Of a stretch of 57,288 nucleotides of DNA, positions 19,289 through 27,608 are shown piece after piece. Each line of letters starts with the position of its first letter. Position 1 is the stretch's first letter. The notes under the pieces were generated by a model, which saw nothing but the letters and a program-made list of their open reading frames with translations, ran no database searches and was not told where the DNA came from. The position numbers were made by a program, and so were the translations under genes. Source of the stretch: an uncultured Saprospiraceae bacterium (GTDB lineage: Bacteria; Bacteroidota; Bacteroidia; Chitinophagales; Saprospiraceae); contig CALBWK010000060.1 in assembly GCA_937969415.1 (NCBI GenBank), positions 1 through 57,288 of the forward strand. Reading direction: 5' to 3'.

Positions 19289-19382
19289 ATATAGCTTTTT
19301 TTAGGGTAGGATTAGATCAGAAATTAATGTCTTACCCCTTAAGGTCCTCAAATTTTTGTTCAATTAAACAAGTACCTTACTT

Positions 19383-21521
19383 ATGGGTAAACAAACTCCT
19401 ATTACTACTTCTTTTAACCTACCCAATGGTGAAGAAGTCGTCTTAGAAACGGGTAAACTAGCAACGCAAGCCCACGGGTCCGTTGTAGTCCGTATCGGCA
19501 AGACGATGTTATTTTGCTCCGTTGTTTCGGCACACGAGCCGAGAGAAAATGCAGCTTTCTTCCCTCTATCAGTTGATTATCAAGAGAAATTTGCCTCTAT
19601 AGGTAGAATCCCAGGTAACTTCTTCCGTAGAGAGGCAAGACTATCTGATTATGAAATATTGACATCTAGATTGGTGGATAGAGCGATCCGTCCATTGTTT
19701 CCAGATGGCTATATGAATGATACACAGGTTATTATTAACCTGATATCAGCTGAAGAAGACAGGTTGCCAGATGCCTACACGGCTCTAGCAGCTTCTTGTG
19801 CTCTGGCTATCTCTGACATTCCTTGGGCAGGTCCTATATCGGAAGTTAGAGTTGCAAAAATCAATGGCGAGTATATCGTCAATCCTTCGAGAACTGAACT
19901 TAAGGAAGCAACTCTTGATATTATCGTAGCTGCAACGCTTGAGAATGTGATGATGGTAGAAGGAGAGATGCAAGAGGCTCAAGAATCAGAGCTTATCGAA
20001 GCTATCAAGATCGGCCACGAAGCTATCAAGGTGCAATGTAAAGCTCAGCTAGATCTAGCTAAGCAGGTAGGTGATAAAGCACTTATCAAGAGAGAACTGG
20101 AGATGCCAGTGGTGGATGAAGAGCTTAAAGCTTGGGTAAAATCAACTTCTGTTGATGCTATCCTTGATGTGGCCAGAGGAGCTTTGGATAAGTCAGCTAG
20201 AAAGGCGGGACTTAAAGAGGCAAAGGAAGCAATGAAAGCTGCACTCGTTCTAGATAAGGGCGAGGAGTATGCAGATGAGAAGATGGGTGAGGCAAAGGAA
20301 TACTTCGAAAAAATCAAGAAAGAGACCATCAGAAAAATGATGCTCGAAGAGAATACTAGACTTGATGGTAGAAAATTTGATGAGGTAAGACCGATATGGA
20401 CAGAGGTGGACTATCTTCCTTCTGCTCACGGTTCAGCTATATTCAATAGGGGGGAGACACAGTCACTGACGTCATTGACTTTAGGATCTAAATTAGATCA
20501 GCAGATGGTGGATACAGCGTTGGAGCACTCTTTCTCTAAGTTTATACTACACTATAACTTCCCTGCCTTATCTGTAGGCGAGATCAAGCCGATGAGAGGG
20601 CCAGGTAGAAGAGAGGTGGGTCACGCCAATCTTGCTCTAAGAGGTCTCAGACAAGTAATGCCAGAGGAAACACCTTATACTATAAGATTGGTATCTGATA
20701 TTCTTGAGTCTAACGGTTCATCTTCAATGGCAACAGTGTGTGCTGGATCATTGGCTCTGATGGATGGTGGTATCAAGTTGAAGTCTCCTGTTTCTGGTAT
20801 CGCGATGGGTATGGTTGCAGAGGGTGATAAGATGGCTATCCTTAGTGATATCCTAGGTGATGAAGATGCACTAGGAGATATGGACTTCAAGGTGACAGGT
20901 ACCAAGGATGGTATTACTGCTTGCCAGATGGATATCAAGATAGATGGTCTACCATATGAGAAGTTGGAAGCAGCTTTGATGCAAGCGAAAGAAGGTCGTA
21001 TTCATATCCTTAACGAAATGAATAAAACGCTATCTGAAGCAAATGCGGACTTCAAGCCACATGCGCCAAGAATAGAAGAAATTAGAATAGACAAATCATA
21101 TATCGGTGCAGTAATCGGACCTGGTGGTAAGGTTATCCAAGACCTCCAAGCGAGAACAGGTACTGTAATCAATATAGAAGAAGTAGACGATAAAGGAGTT
21201 GTCTCTATCTCATCAAATGATGCTGCGTCTCTTAAGCAAGCTAAGGATGAGATCTTAGAGATTGCATTTGAGCCAGAAGTAGGAGATGTATTTGATGCTA
21301 AAGTAGCTTCTGTACAGACTTACGGTGTCTTTGTTGATTTCAAAGGAAAGAGTGGACTCTTACATGTATCAGAGATGTCACACTCGAGAATCAAAGATGT
21401 ATCTGAAGTCTTCCAAGTAGGTGATGATGTCAAGGTGAAGTTGATCGGCATAGATCCTAAGACTAAGAAATTTAGACTCTCTAGAAAGGTTCTCTTACCA
21501 AAAGAAGAAAGACCAGCCTAA
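19383..21521 (+). CDS. pnp: Polynucleotide phosphorylase
   Basis: A 712-residue 3'-5' exoribonuclease that uses phosphate to degrade RNA. It has two RNase PH domains (about 15-145 and 325-460), the helical linker between them, a KH domain with IGAVIGPGGKVIQDLQ (about 575-590), and an S1 RNA-binding domain (about 635-705, VQTYGVFVDFKGKSGLLHVS). FNRGETQSLTSLTLGS and the GRREVGHA motif are family signatures. Length and domain order are normal. It is followed by a strong terminator that separates it from rpoD. Confidence 0.98.
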   Translation: MGKQTPITTSFNLPNGEEVVLETGKLATQAHGSVVVRIGKTMLFCSVVSAHEPRENAAFFPLSVDYQEKFASIGRIPGNFFRREARLSDYEILTSRLVDRAIRPLFPDGYMNDTQVIINLISAEEDRLPDAYTALAASCALAISDIPWAGPISEVRVAKINGEYIVNPSRTELKEATLDIIVAATLENVMMVEGEMQEAQESELIEAIKIGHEAIKVQCKAQLDLAKQVGDKALIKRELEMPVVDEELKAWVKSTSVDAILDVARGALDKSARKAGLKEAKEAMKAALVLDKGEEYADEKMGEAKEYFEKIKKETIRKMMLEENTRLDGRKFDEVRPIWTEVDYLPSAHGSAIFNRGETQSLTSLTLGSKLDQQMVDTALEHSFSKFILHYNFPALSVGEIKPMRGPGRREVGHANLALRGLRQVMPEETPYTIRLVSDILESNGSSSMATVCAGSLALMDGGIKLKSPVSGIAMGMVAEGDKMAILSDILGDEDALGDMDFKVTGTKDGITACQMDIKIDGLPYEKLEAALMQAKEGRIHILNEMNKTLSEANADFKPHAPRIEEIRIDKSYIGAVIGPGGKVIQDLQARTGTVINIEEVDDKGVVSISSNDAASLKQAKDEILEIAFEPEVGDVFDAKVASVQTYGVFVDFKGKSGLLHVSEMSHSRIKDVSEVFQVGDDVKVKLIGIDPKTKKFRLSRKVLLPKEERPA

Positions 21522-21545
21522 TAAGCTGATTTTAAGAATATTGAA

Positions 21546-21575
21546 AGCCCGTCTATGTTAAATAGGCGGGCTTTT
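21546..21575 (+). terminator. Terminator of the rpsO-pnp unit
   Basis: An 11-bp stem (21546-21556 / 21562-21572), GC-rich in its outer half, with a five-base loop, followed by TTTT. It starts 25 bases after the pnp stop. Confidence 0.8.
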
Positions 21576-21828
21576 CTGTTAATTTTTCCCAGTTAAGCAT
21601 CATTGTCAAGGATTATGCGTTTCTGTTACCAATCGGTTAGACTATGCGTTACATATAGAGATATGACGTCGTATAGACTAAAACAAAGGCTGTAAACGCT
21701 AGTGAAATAACTAAATAAGGTTGTCTATGTATCGAGTCCACAACGTGACTTATGCGACATTGGCAAGTCTAATAAGGTAAGCGATTGTTAAAAACAGTAT
21801 ATATTATAAAAAAATGTAATATATATTA

Positions 21829-21857
21829 TTGACAATTCACTTCTTTGTCTATCTTTG
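21829..21857 (+). promoter_or_regulatory. Promoter of rpoD
   Basis: TTG at 21829-21831 and TATCTTTG at 21850-21857 are separated by 18 bases, a good fit to the Bacteroidota TTTG / TAnnTTTG promoter. The region upstream (21793-21828) is extremely AT-rich, like an UP element. It lies about 180 bases before the rpoD start. Confidence 0.65.
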
Positions 21858-21863
21858 AACAGC

Positions 21864-22036
21864 CTACCTAATGGTCCTGAACCGACCATGTGTCCGTCAA
21901 AATCAAGTTTTGGTAAAAAAACATACTAAAACTGAACTTAATTGGATGGATACTTGTAAATATTCTAACTGGTTTAATTAATTTTTATGAGACATGCAAT
22001 TATATCTCTATGTAATTGCGAAACACTATTTACTCG
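21864..22036 (+). other. Long structured 5' leader of rpoD
   Basis: About 170 bases lie between the predicted transcription start and the rpoD ATG. Two hairpins are visible: ATGGTC/GACCAT at 21871-21889, and GCAATTA/TAATTGC at 21996-22019. The second ends 17 bases before the start codon. A 13-codon frame (ATG 21888, ends TAA, reading MCPSKSSFGKKTY) lies between them. No known riboswitch was recognised. Nothing else was seen in the rest of the gap from 21577 to 21828. Confidence 0.4.
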
Positions 22037-22903
22037 ATGAGACAACTAAAGATAACCAACAAGATCACCAGCAGAGAAAGTCTAGCCTTAGATAAGTACC
22101 TTAATGACATATCTAAAATAGATATGCTTACACCTCAAGATGAGGCTGATCTTGCAAGAAGAATCCGAGAAGGAGATGAAAGTGCCCTTGAAAGAATGAC
22201 ACAAGCCAATCTTAGGTTTGTCGTTTCAGTGGCTAAGCAATATCAAAACCAAGGTCTTTCACTAAGTGACTTGATCAATGAAGGGAATGTCGGTTTGATG
22301 AAGGCTGCAAGAAGATTTGATGAAACCAAAGGTTTCAAATTTATCTCGTATGCTGTATGGTGGATTAGACAGTCAATTCTACAATCTATAGTAGAGTACT
22401 CAAGATTGGTCAGATTGCCACTTAATAAAGTAAGTTCTTACTCAAAAGTAAATGAGGCTTATGTCACCTTTACTCAAGAATTTGAAAGGAGCCCGACGCA
22501 TGAAGAGTTAGCGGACCTCCTAGATATGAAAGTAGGAGATATCAGAAATGTACTCCAAGGTGGAGGTAGACACTTGTCTATGGATGCGCCTGTAGGTGGA
22601 GAAGATGGAGATGCCTCTATGTTAGATCTATTCGTAGATAATGACCAGAGTCTTCCCGATTTGAATCTGATGGAAGCGTCTCTTAAGGATGAAGTGAAGT
22701 TTGGATTATCTCTTCTTAGCTCTAGAGAAATAGAAGTTCTTTCTGCTTATTATGGACTTAATGGTCATAAGTCATTGACTCTAGAAGAGATAGGAGAATT
22801 ATACGGATTGACCAGAGAAAGAGTAAGACAAATCAAAGAAAGAGCGCTGAGAAGACTAAGAAAGTCAGTCAACAGAAATGCTTTGAAGTCATACTTAGGA
22901 TAA
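22037..22903 (+). CDS. rpoD: Primary sigma factor (RpoD/SigA)
   Basis: A 288-residue group 1 sigma factor of the short Bacteroidota type, lacking the long region 1.1. Region 1.2 is visible near the N-terminus (LDKYLNDISKIDMLTPQDEADLA). Region 2 follows, with DLINEGNVGLMKAARRFD and FISYAVWWIRQSI, then regions 3 and 4, with LTLEEIGELYGLTRERVRQI as the -35-binding helix-turn-helix. ATG at 22037, giving MRQLKITNKIT, matches the family N-terminus; a TTG at 22016 would lie inside a hairpin arm. The order rpsO-pnp-rpoD looks like a conserved housekeeping block. Confidence 0.96.
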   Translation: MRQLKITNKITSRESLALDKYLNDISKIDMLTPQDEADLARRIREGDESALERMTQANLRFVVSVAKQYQNQGLSLSDLINEGNVGLMKAARRFDETKGFKFISYAVWWIRQSILQSIVEYSRLVRLPLNKVSSYSKVNEAYVTFTQEFERSPTHEELADLLDMKVGDIRNVLQGGGRHLSMDAPVGGEDGDASMLDLFVDNDQSLPDLNLMEASLKDEVKFGLSLLSSREIEVLSAYYGLNGHKSLTLEEIGELYGLTRERVRQIKERALRRLRKSVNRNALKSYLG

Positions 22904-22939
22904 AATAGACTTTTCGTAGAAAAATATATTACACCCTTA

Positions 22940-22971
22940 GGCTTATGGATTAACTTCCATAGGCCTTTTTT
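22940..22971 (+). terminator. Terminator of rpoD
   Basis: A 10-bp stem (22940-22949 / 22956-22965) with one wobble pair and a six-base loop, followed by a T-rich tail at 22966-22971. Confidence 0.75.
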
Positions 22972-22985
22972 AATGAAAATATTAT

Positions 22986-23630
22986 ATGGTGATATTTCGA
23001 ATGCTATCAGTACTTGTGCTTTGGGGACTTGGTCTTACCGTAGTTATGATGCTCGTCAAGGCTATAGTTGGTGGCGGTGCTAAGTTAGGAAGTCAGCGAG
23101 TACAGGATAAATTAAAAAAAACCATAGCAGAATTGGTTGCAGGACTTATACCCTTTGGCATAGAAGAGAAGCAGGAACTTGCCCGTGATTTTCAAGAAAC
23201 ACAAACCAATAAGACTTTTTCGTATGGATATTTTTCGACGATATTCAAGGAGCCAGTGCTGGCTTATGCGCGAATAGATACACATAAGGGTGGATGTCAG
23301 ATTATGGGTGAGACGACAACGATGACTTGCGAACTAAGATATGATGGACAGCAAACTTCTGTATATATAGATGGCCAGCACTACGGGCAAATCAACGCAG
23401 ACAGCATTTTAGCAGATACAAAAGGCAAAGAAATTGTCAAATTAGATTGTAACTCGTACCCACTCTATGACGTCATAAAAGAGAACGAACAGCCGGCAGC
23501 TTATATAGATAAGAAGTCTGATGCCAATAGCAACAAACGTTTTTTTACAATGTTAAATGCTGATATCAAACTTAGTACTGAAGTGTTGGTCGCTTATATT
23601 CTATATTATAAACTAATCAAAACAAGATAA
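22986..23630 (+). CDS. Hypothetical membrane-anchored protein
   Basis: A 214-residue protein with an N-terminal membrane span (about 6-28, VLVLWGLGLTVVMMLV). A possible amphipathic helix follows (about 38-66), and then a beta-rich soluble domain (about 78-185, with GYFSTIFKEPVLAYARID and TCELRYDGQQTSVYIDGQHYGQI). A second hydrophobic segment is near the C-terminus (LSTEVLVAYILYYKL). No family was recognised. The gene starts soon after the rpoD terminator and is 4 bases from the next gene, so the two are probably translated from one mRNA. Confidence 0.7.
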   Translation: MVIFRMLSVLVLWGLGLTVVMMLVKAIVGGGAKLGSQRVQDKLKKTIAELVAGLIPFGIEEKQELARDFQETQTNKTFSYGYFSTIFKEPVLAYARIDTHKGGCQIMGETTTMTCELRYDGQQTSVYIDGQHYGQINADSILADTKGKEIVKLDCNSYPLYDVIKENEQPAAYIDKKSDANSNKRFFTMLNADIKLSTEVLVAYILYYKLIKTR

Positions 23631-23634
23631 AATA

Positions 23635-24150
23635 ATGCTTAGAGCGCTTATAACTGTATTTGCAATTTTCACGCTTGGGCTGAGCCTTACAGCACAGAGC
23701 CAAGACACAGATAAGACTAAAGAAATGGATCAGGCCTTATCTGAAATGAGTAAGATGATGGACTCATTAGACTTATCTAAGATTCTACAAGATGAGAGTC
23801 TTCAAGATTTGATGAAAGGATTCGATATGGGTCAGATGAACTTGGATTCAATCAACATTGAGGAAATGATGGGTTTATTTGGAGAAGGTGGGCTGCCGGG
23901 TATGGAAGGTCAAGATCTTCAAAAAATGATGGAGCAAAGTATGAAGATGTTTGAAGGTATGGATATGACGGAGATGAACAAGATGCTAGAAGGTATGGAT
24001 ATCGAAAAAATGTTGGAAGGATTGGACTTGGAGAAGATGCTAGAGGGAATGGATTTGGAGAAAATGCTAGAAGGGATGGACTTAGAGCAAATGATGCCCA
24101 AGGATGTGGCGCCAAAAGATGAAAACGGTAAGAAACTGAAGAAAATCTAG
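23635..24150 (+). CDS. Exported Met/Leu/Glu-rich nonapeptide-repeat protein (hypothetical)
   Basis: A 171-residue protein with a signal peptide (about 1-22, ending SLTAQ). The remainder is almost entirely acidic, Met- and Leu-rich segments such as MDSLDLSKIL and NIEEMMGLFG. Residues 119-154 are four tandem nine-residue repeats of the form EGMDLEKML, preceded at 107-118 by an expanded copy. The tail is Lys-rich (ENGKKLKKI). The heptad-like helices could form a bundle or solenoid. No family was recognised. It follows the membrane-anchored hypothetical gene by 4 bases and ends at a terminator. Confidence 0.7.
   Translation: MLRALITVFAIFTLGLSLTAQSQDTDKTKEMDQALSEMSKMMDSLDLSKILQDESLQDLMKGFDMGQMNLDSINIEEMMGLFGEGGLPGMEGQDLQKMMEQSMKMFEGMDMTEMNKMLEGMDIEKMLEGLDLEKMLEGMDLEKMLEGMDLEQMMPKDVAPKDENGKKLKKI
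23989..24096 (+). repeat. Four tandem 27-bp repeats coding EGMDLEKML-type units
   Basis: Four in-frame 27-bp units encode EGMDIEKML, EGLDLEKML, EGMDLEKML and EGMDLEQMM. The protein repeat is much tighter than the DNA repeat, which suggests selection on the peptide rather than a very recent expansion. Confidence 0.8.
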
Positions 24151-24181
24151 GAGATTCCAATTTTAAATACGAATAAATAGG

Positions 24182-24209
24182 GGAGTGGTAGAAATATCAC
24201 TCCTTTTTT
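24182..24209 (+). terminator. Terminator after the nonapeptide-repeat gene
   Basis: An eight-base stem, GGAGTG plus two weak pairs (24182-24189 / 24196-24203), followed by six T. Confidence 0.7.
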
Positions 24210-24258
24210 GTGTTTATAAGAGTATACTTGTATTGAATTTATATGTTAGTTTTTAATA

Positions 24259-24660
24259 ATGAATGCAAAAGACAAAGCTCGGATAATCTTGTATAGATGT
24301 CACGAAAAGGGACTAGAGGTATTACTTATCAAGCCTGATCTGCATAAAGATGGCTCTATATGGAAGTTACCAAGAGGTAATTACGGAAAACTAAATCAAC
24401 TTGATCCTATAGAATTGGCTCGATGTGAGAAAGAAGGTTGTCATAATATGGCAATTGAAGCCGATTGGCATCAGATTCCTTCTGTAAGAGGAATTCTAAA
24501 GCACGATTTTCTTAGACTTGGCAACAAGGTTAAGTCAATCTCAGAGTATAGCTACATCAATGTCAAAGAGGCCTTAAAAGAAGTACTTCCGGAGGAATAT
24601 GCTGCGATTAAGGAATTAAAAGACATACTGACCGACCGAATGCAAGCAAGTATGGTTTAG
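24259..24660 (+). CDS. Nudix-like protein lacking a clear Nudix box
   Basis: A 133-residue protein. Its first 50 residues (ARIILYR..., GLEVLLIKPD, SIWKLPRGNYG) look like the opening strands and substrate edge of a Nudix fold. The catalytic GX5EX7REUXEEXGU helix is not found after them; a Cys-containing ELARCEKEGCHNMAIEADW takes its place. It could be a degenerate, non-catalytic Nudix homologue or an unrelated small domain. The gene stands alone and is convergent with the CDGSH gene across a terminator. Confidence 0.5.
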   Translation: MNAKDKARIILYRCHEKGLEVLLIKPDLHKDGSIWKLPRGNYGKLNQLDPIELARCEKEGCHNMAIEADWHQIPSVRGILKHDFLRLGNKVKSISEYSYINVKEALKEVLPEEYAAIKELKDILTDRMQASMV

Positions 24661-24701
24661 TTCGATAGGCTAATATTGTGTAGTCACCATATGAAATAAA
24701 C

Positions 24702-24736
24702 AAAAACCCCCTATACATTGAAGTATAAGGGGTTTT
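24702..24736. terminator. Bidirectional terminator between convergent genes
   Basis: A 14-bp imperfect stem (24702-24715 / 24723-24736) with one mismatch. Its A-rich and T-rich outer arms make it work on both strands. Confidence 0.75.
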
Positions 24737-24759
24737 TTAGTAAGTCGATTTGTTTTGTC

Positions 24760-25002
24760 TTATAAGGCTTTATGGGCACCATCGCATAGGCCCATTGCAT
24801 TTCCAGTTTGCTTGCAAGTACAGAAGTGTACATCTTTTGATTCAGTTGCTATGTACTTAGTTGGTGTAAATTCGGTACCCCTGTGTGCACCGTCACAGAA
24901 AGGCTGTTTTGCACTTTCTCCGCAAGTACACCAAGCGTATTTTTTACCTTCTTCTACTGAGACTTTTATGGGAGTCTTTCCCGCTATTTTACCTTTTTTC
25001 AT
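24760..25002 (-). CDS. CDGSH iron-sulfur domain protein
   Basis: An 80-residue protein with two zinc-finger-like CDGSH motifs: CTCGESAKQPFCDGAH and CTCKQTGNAMGLCDGAH. Each has the three-Cys, one-His ligand pattern for a [2Fe-2S] cluster. It is expected to be a redox or iron-sulfur transfer protein of unknown partner. ATG at 25002 gives the basic MKKGKIAGK start usual for the family; a longer frame to 25044 adds 14 residues with no family support. Confidence 0.92.
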   Translation of the reverse strand: MKKGKIAGKTPIKVSVEEGKKYAWCTCGESAKQPFCDGAHRGTEFTPTKYIATESKDVHFCTCKQTGNAMGLCDGAHKAL

Positions 25003-25097
25003 ATTAATAGTTTCTACTAGACTACAGCGAGAAAAGCGTGCCAATCTTAGGGCAGTAGTTGCTGCTTGTCATTAGATTTTTGAAAGAATCAGATTTC

Positions 25098-25514
25098 TTA
25101 CCAGCTGATATCACCGTCTGTGTCGGCCTCTGATTCAGTTTCTTGAGGCTCAGGTGTAGTCGTGCTTGATTCTCCATTTGCTGCTGCTTCAGCAGCGGCT
25201 TGATCTTCGAGACGTATTTTTTCTTCCCACTCAAGTTGCCTTTTTTCATACAACTCATAATCGAAGTCTGGCATCAACTCAGTCTTGACGTGATTTACAG
25301 TATCTTCTAGGTTTGACATAAATCGATTAAAATCCTCCTTGTAGAGGAAAATCTTATGTCTCTCATAGCCATTACCGTCAAATCTCTTGGTGCTCTCTGT
25401 AATGGTGATGTAGTAATCCTCACCTTTGGTTTGCCTTACATCGAAGAAATAAGTCCTTCTTTTTCCAGCTCTTACCTTAGAGGAATACACACTTTCAAAC
25501 TTCTTATCGTCCAC
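25098..25514 (-). CDS. PUR-alpha/DUF3276 family protein
   Basis: A 138-residue protein. Residues 1-85 form the PUR-type single-stranded nucleic acid-binding fold found in Bacteroidota and spirochaetes (SVYSSKVRAGKRRTYFFDVRQ, GEDYYITITES, KIFLYKEDFNRF). The acidic tail (about 105-138) is disordered and rich in E, S and T. The role is probably RNA or ssDNA binding. Upstream lies the end of the ABC exporter gene, also leftward, about 107 bases away. Confidence 0.9.
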   Translation of the reverse strand: MDDKKFESVYSSKVRAGKRRTYFFDVRQTKGEDYYITITESTKRFDGNGYERHKIFLYKEDFNRFMSNLEDTVNHVKTELMPDFDYELYEKRQLEWEEKIRLEDQAAAEAAANGESSTTTPEPQETESEADTDGDISW

Positions 25515-25621
25515 TTTTATCTCGTTTTAATTCGAAATGTTTGTACCAATATAGCTGTTTAAATTTATTTCTAGGCTATATCAGTAATTAATAACTTAAG
25601 GAAAGGGCGGTGGCTACAAGT

Positions 25622-27373
25622 CTAAGATTGGACGAGTTGGTTGTAATAGGCATTTTCATTGACAACTTCCGAGTGGGTACCTTGATGCTCTATTCTTCCA
25701 CTTTCTAGGACTAGAACTTTGTCGAATTCTAGCTGGTTGGAAATTCTATGCGTAATAATTATGCAAGTTTTGCCCTTAAGATCAGTGTCTAAGTGCTCAA
25801 GTATCTGGTGCTCAGTATTAGCATCTAAGGCAGATAGGGAGTCATCTAATAGGATAACATCTGGGTTCTTGATGAGTGCACGAGCTAGAGAAATTCTTTG
25901 TTTTTGGCCTCCAGATAGCGTAACACCTCTCTCTCCAACTTGCGTTGCATACTGTTCTGGAAGGTCATTTATGTCCTTAGATACCGCGGCTTTTTCTGCA
26001 TAAGCCATAATCTCTGACAATTCTGAGTGAGGTGCTCCAAATTTTATATTCTCAGATATTAGATCAGAAAACAGAAATACATTCTGAGGCACATAACCTA
26101 ACTTCTGCCTAAGGGACTGAAGTTTGATAGTATTGATATTCTTTCCATCAATGAGAATTTCCCCTGAAGTGACATCATAGAATCTCAAGAGTAATTCTGC
26201 TATGGTACTCTTACCGGAAGCTGTCTTACCGACAATAATGAGCCGCTCTCCTGGCTCAACAGTAAAACTGACATTCTTTAGGGCCTCTATGCCAGTATCT
26301 GGGTAAGTAAAAGAAACATCTTTAAATTCTATTCGCCCTTTGAAGTCTTCAATGGATTCAGCCCCAGATTTTATAGTTGGCTGCGTATGCATAATCTCAT
26401 TGATCCTTGCTTGTGAGGCCTCCGCTTGCTGCACGAGAGATGCGATCCAACCTATCGAGGTAATGGGCCAAGTCAGCATATTAATATAGATGACAAACTC
26501 GGCTATGTTGCCAGTTGATATTTCTCCAGCTACTACTAATCCACCGCCTACATATATGGTGAGTAGGGTGCTCAAGCTGACAAGCAATATCATCAAAGGG
26601 AAAAAGAGCGCTTGGACTCTAGCGAGTTTGAGAGCTTTATCTTTGTAATCTATACTTTGGTCCTTAAAGAAGGTCTGGAATTCTGACTCTTTGACGTAGG
26701 ATTTAACAATTCTGATACCCGAGTAAACTTCTTGCGCAGTACTGTTGAGGGTGGATACCTGTTCCTGTATGATCGCACTCTTTTTATTAATAATCGAACT
26801 GACATAATATATCGATATCGATAAGAAGGGTAGAGGGAGGAGTGCATACCAACTCAAGGTAGCACTCACCTGAAACATAGAGTAGATAATAAATGAAAAG
26901 AGGAATACCACTCGGATACCATACATAATCGCTGGACCTAGGTACATTCTCACCTTGGATACATCAGATGATACTCTCGCCATCAGATCACCTGTTTTAT
27001 TACGCTTAAAGAAGCTCAGGTCCATCTGCTGATAATGTTCATAGATGTCTTTTCGGAGATCGTACTCGATAAGCCGTGACATAACGATGATGGTCTTCCG
27101 CATGAGATACATAAAGAACCCTGATAAGGCGTAAAAGCCTAAGACCATCGCTACATAAGTGAGAATCTCAGCACCCAGCACATCGCTAAAAGTGCCTTGC
27201 ACTTGATCTTTATCTAGATTTTGGACTTGATCATTAATGTAGTCTAAGGCATCCCTAATGGCAGGAGGTACCAGTATGCTGAAAAACACAGAAAGCCCTA
27301 CAAACAAGGTCCCTAGACCAAATCTTAATTTGTATCTGAGTAGGTACTTATTTAGAAATTTTAGATTTTTCAA
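25622..27373 (-). CDS. ABC exporter (MsbA-like, half-transporter)
   Basis: A 583-residue fusion of a six-span membrane domain (about 15-320) and an ATPase domain (about 348-583). Walker A is GKTASGKST (382-390), the signature is LSGGQ (486-490), Walker B is VILLDD (506-511) and the switch histidine lies in IITHR. The usual catalytic Glu after Walker B is Asp here (LLDDSLSALD), as in some heterodimeric exporters. The substrate is probably a lipid or drug. A -7 box lies 20 bases before the start. Confidence 0.93.
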   Translation of the reverse strand: MKNLKFLNKYLLRYKLRFGLGTLFVGLSVFFSILVPPAIRDALDYINDQVQNLDKDQVQGTFSDVLGAEILTYVAMVLGFYALSGFFMYLMRKTIIVMSRLIEYDLRKDIYEHYQQMDLSFFKRNKTGDLMARVSSDVSKVRMYLGPAIMYGIRVVFLFSFIIYSMFQVSATLSWYALLPLPFLSISIYYVSSIINKKSAIIQEQVSTLNSTAQEVYSGIRIVKSYVKESEFQTFFKDQSIDYKDKALKLARVQALFFPLMILLVSLSTLLTIYVGGGLVVAGEISTGNIAEFVIYINMLTWPITSIGWIASLVQQAEASQARINEIMHTQPTIKSGAESIEDFKGRIEFKDVSFTYPDTGIEALKNVSFTVEPGERLIIVGKTASGKSTIAELLLRFYDVTSGEILIDGKNINTIKLQSLRQKLGYVPQNVFLFSDLISENIKFGAPHSELSEIMAYAEKAAVSKDINDLPEQYATQVGERGVTLSGGQKQRISLARALIKNPDVILLDDSLSALDANTEHQILEHLDTDLKGKTCIIITHRISNQLEFDKVLVLESGRIEHQGTHSEVVNENAYYNQLVQS

Positions 27374-27392
27374 GCATAGAGATTTGAGAGTG

Positions 27393-27400
27393 CAAAGGTA
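27393..27400 (-). promoter_or_regulatory. -7 promoter box of the ABC exporter gene
   Basis: TACCTTTG on the minus strand is an exact TAnnTTTG match. It gives a leader of only about 12-15 bases before the ATG at 27373. Confidence 0.55.
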
Positions 27401-27443
27401 ACTTTTATTACTGGTCGCCTTTATCGATTCGACGAATTACTCT

Positions 27444-27491
27444 TTACTCTAACCTCAAATAAGGCTGTAGAGTTGTGAATAGACTATCATT
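27444..27491 (-). repeat. 48-bp copy of the comEA-like gene 3' end
   Basis: Identical to 28078-28125 at 47 of 48 positions. It reads in the minus direction as 15 codons plus stop: NDSLFTTLQPYLRLE-stop. The repeat edge coincides with the stop codon, and the similarity stops at both ends. Confidence 0.9.
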
Positions 27492-27608
27492 GATTAATTT
27501 GGGACTCTAGATGTTCAGCTCTAGGTGTTTTCACTCCATAGTTTTATAGTGAAATATTGTTATTAACGATTTGCAGATAAGCTTTTTAATTAATCCTCAA
27601 TTAGAGAT

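Noticed and set aside
22016-22036. TTG at 22016 as the start of rpoD
   Set aside because: It lies in the 3' arm of a hairpin and adds residues not seen in the family; ATG 22037 gives the usual MRQLKIT start.
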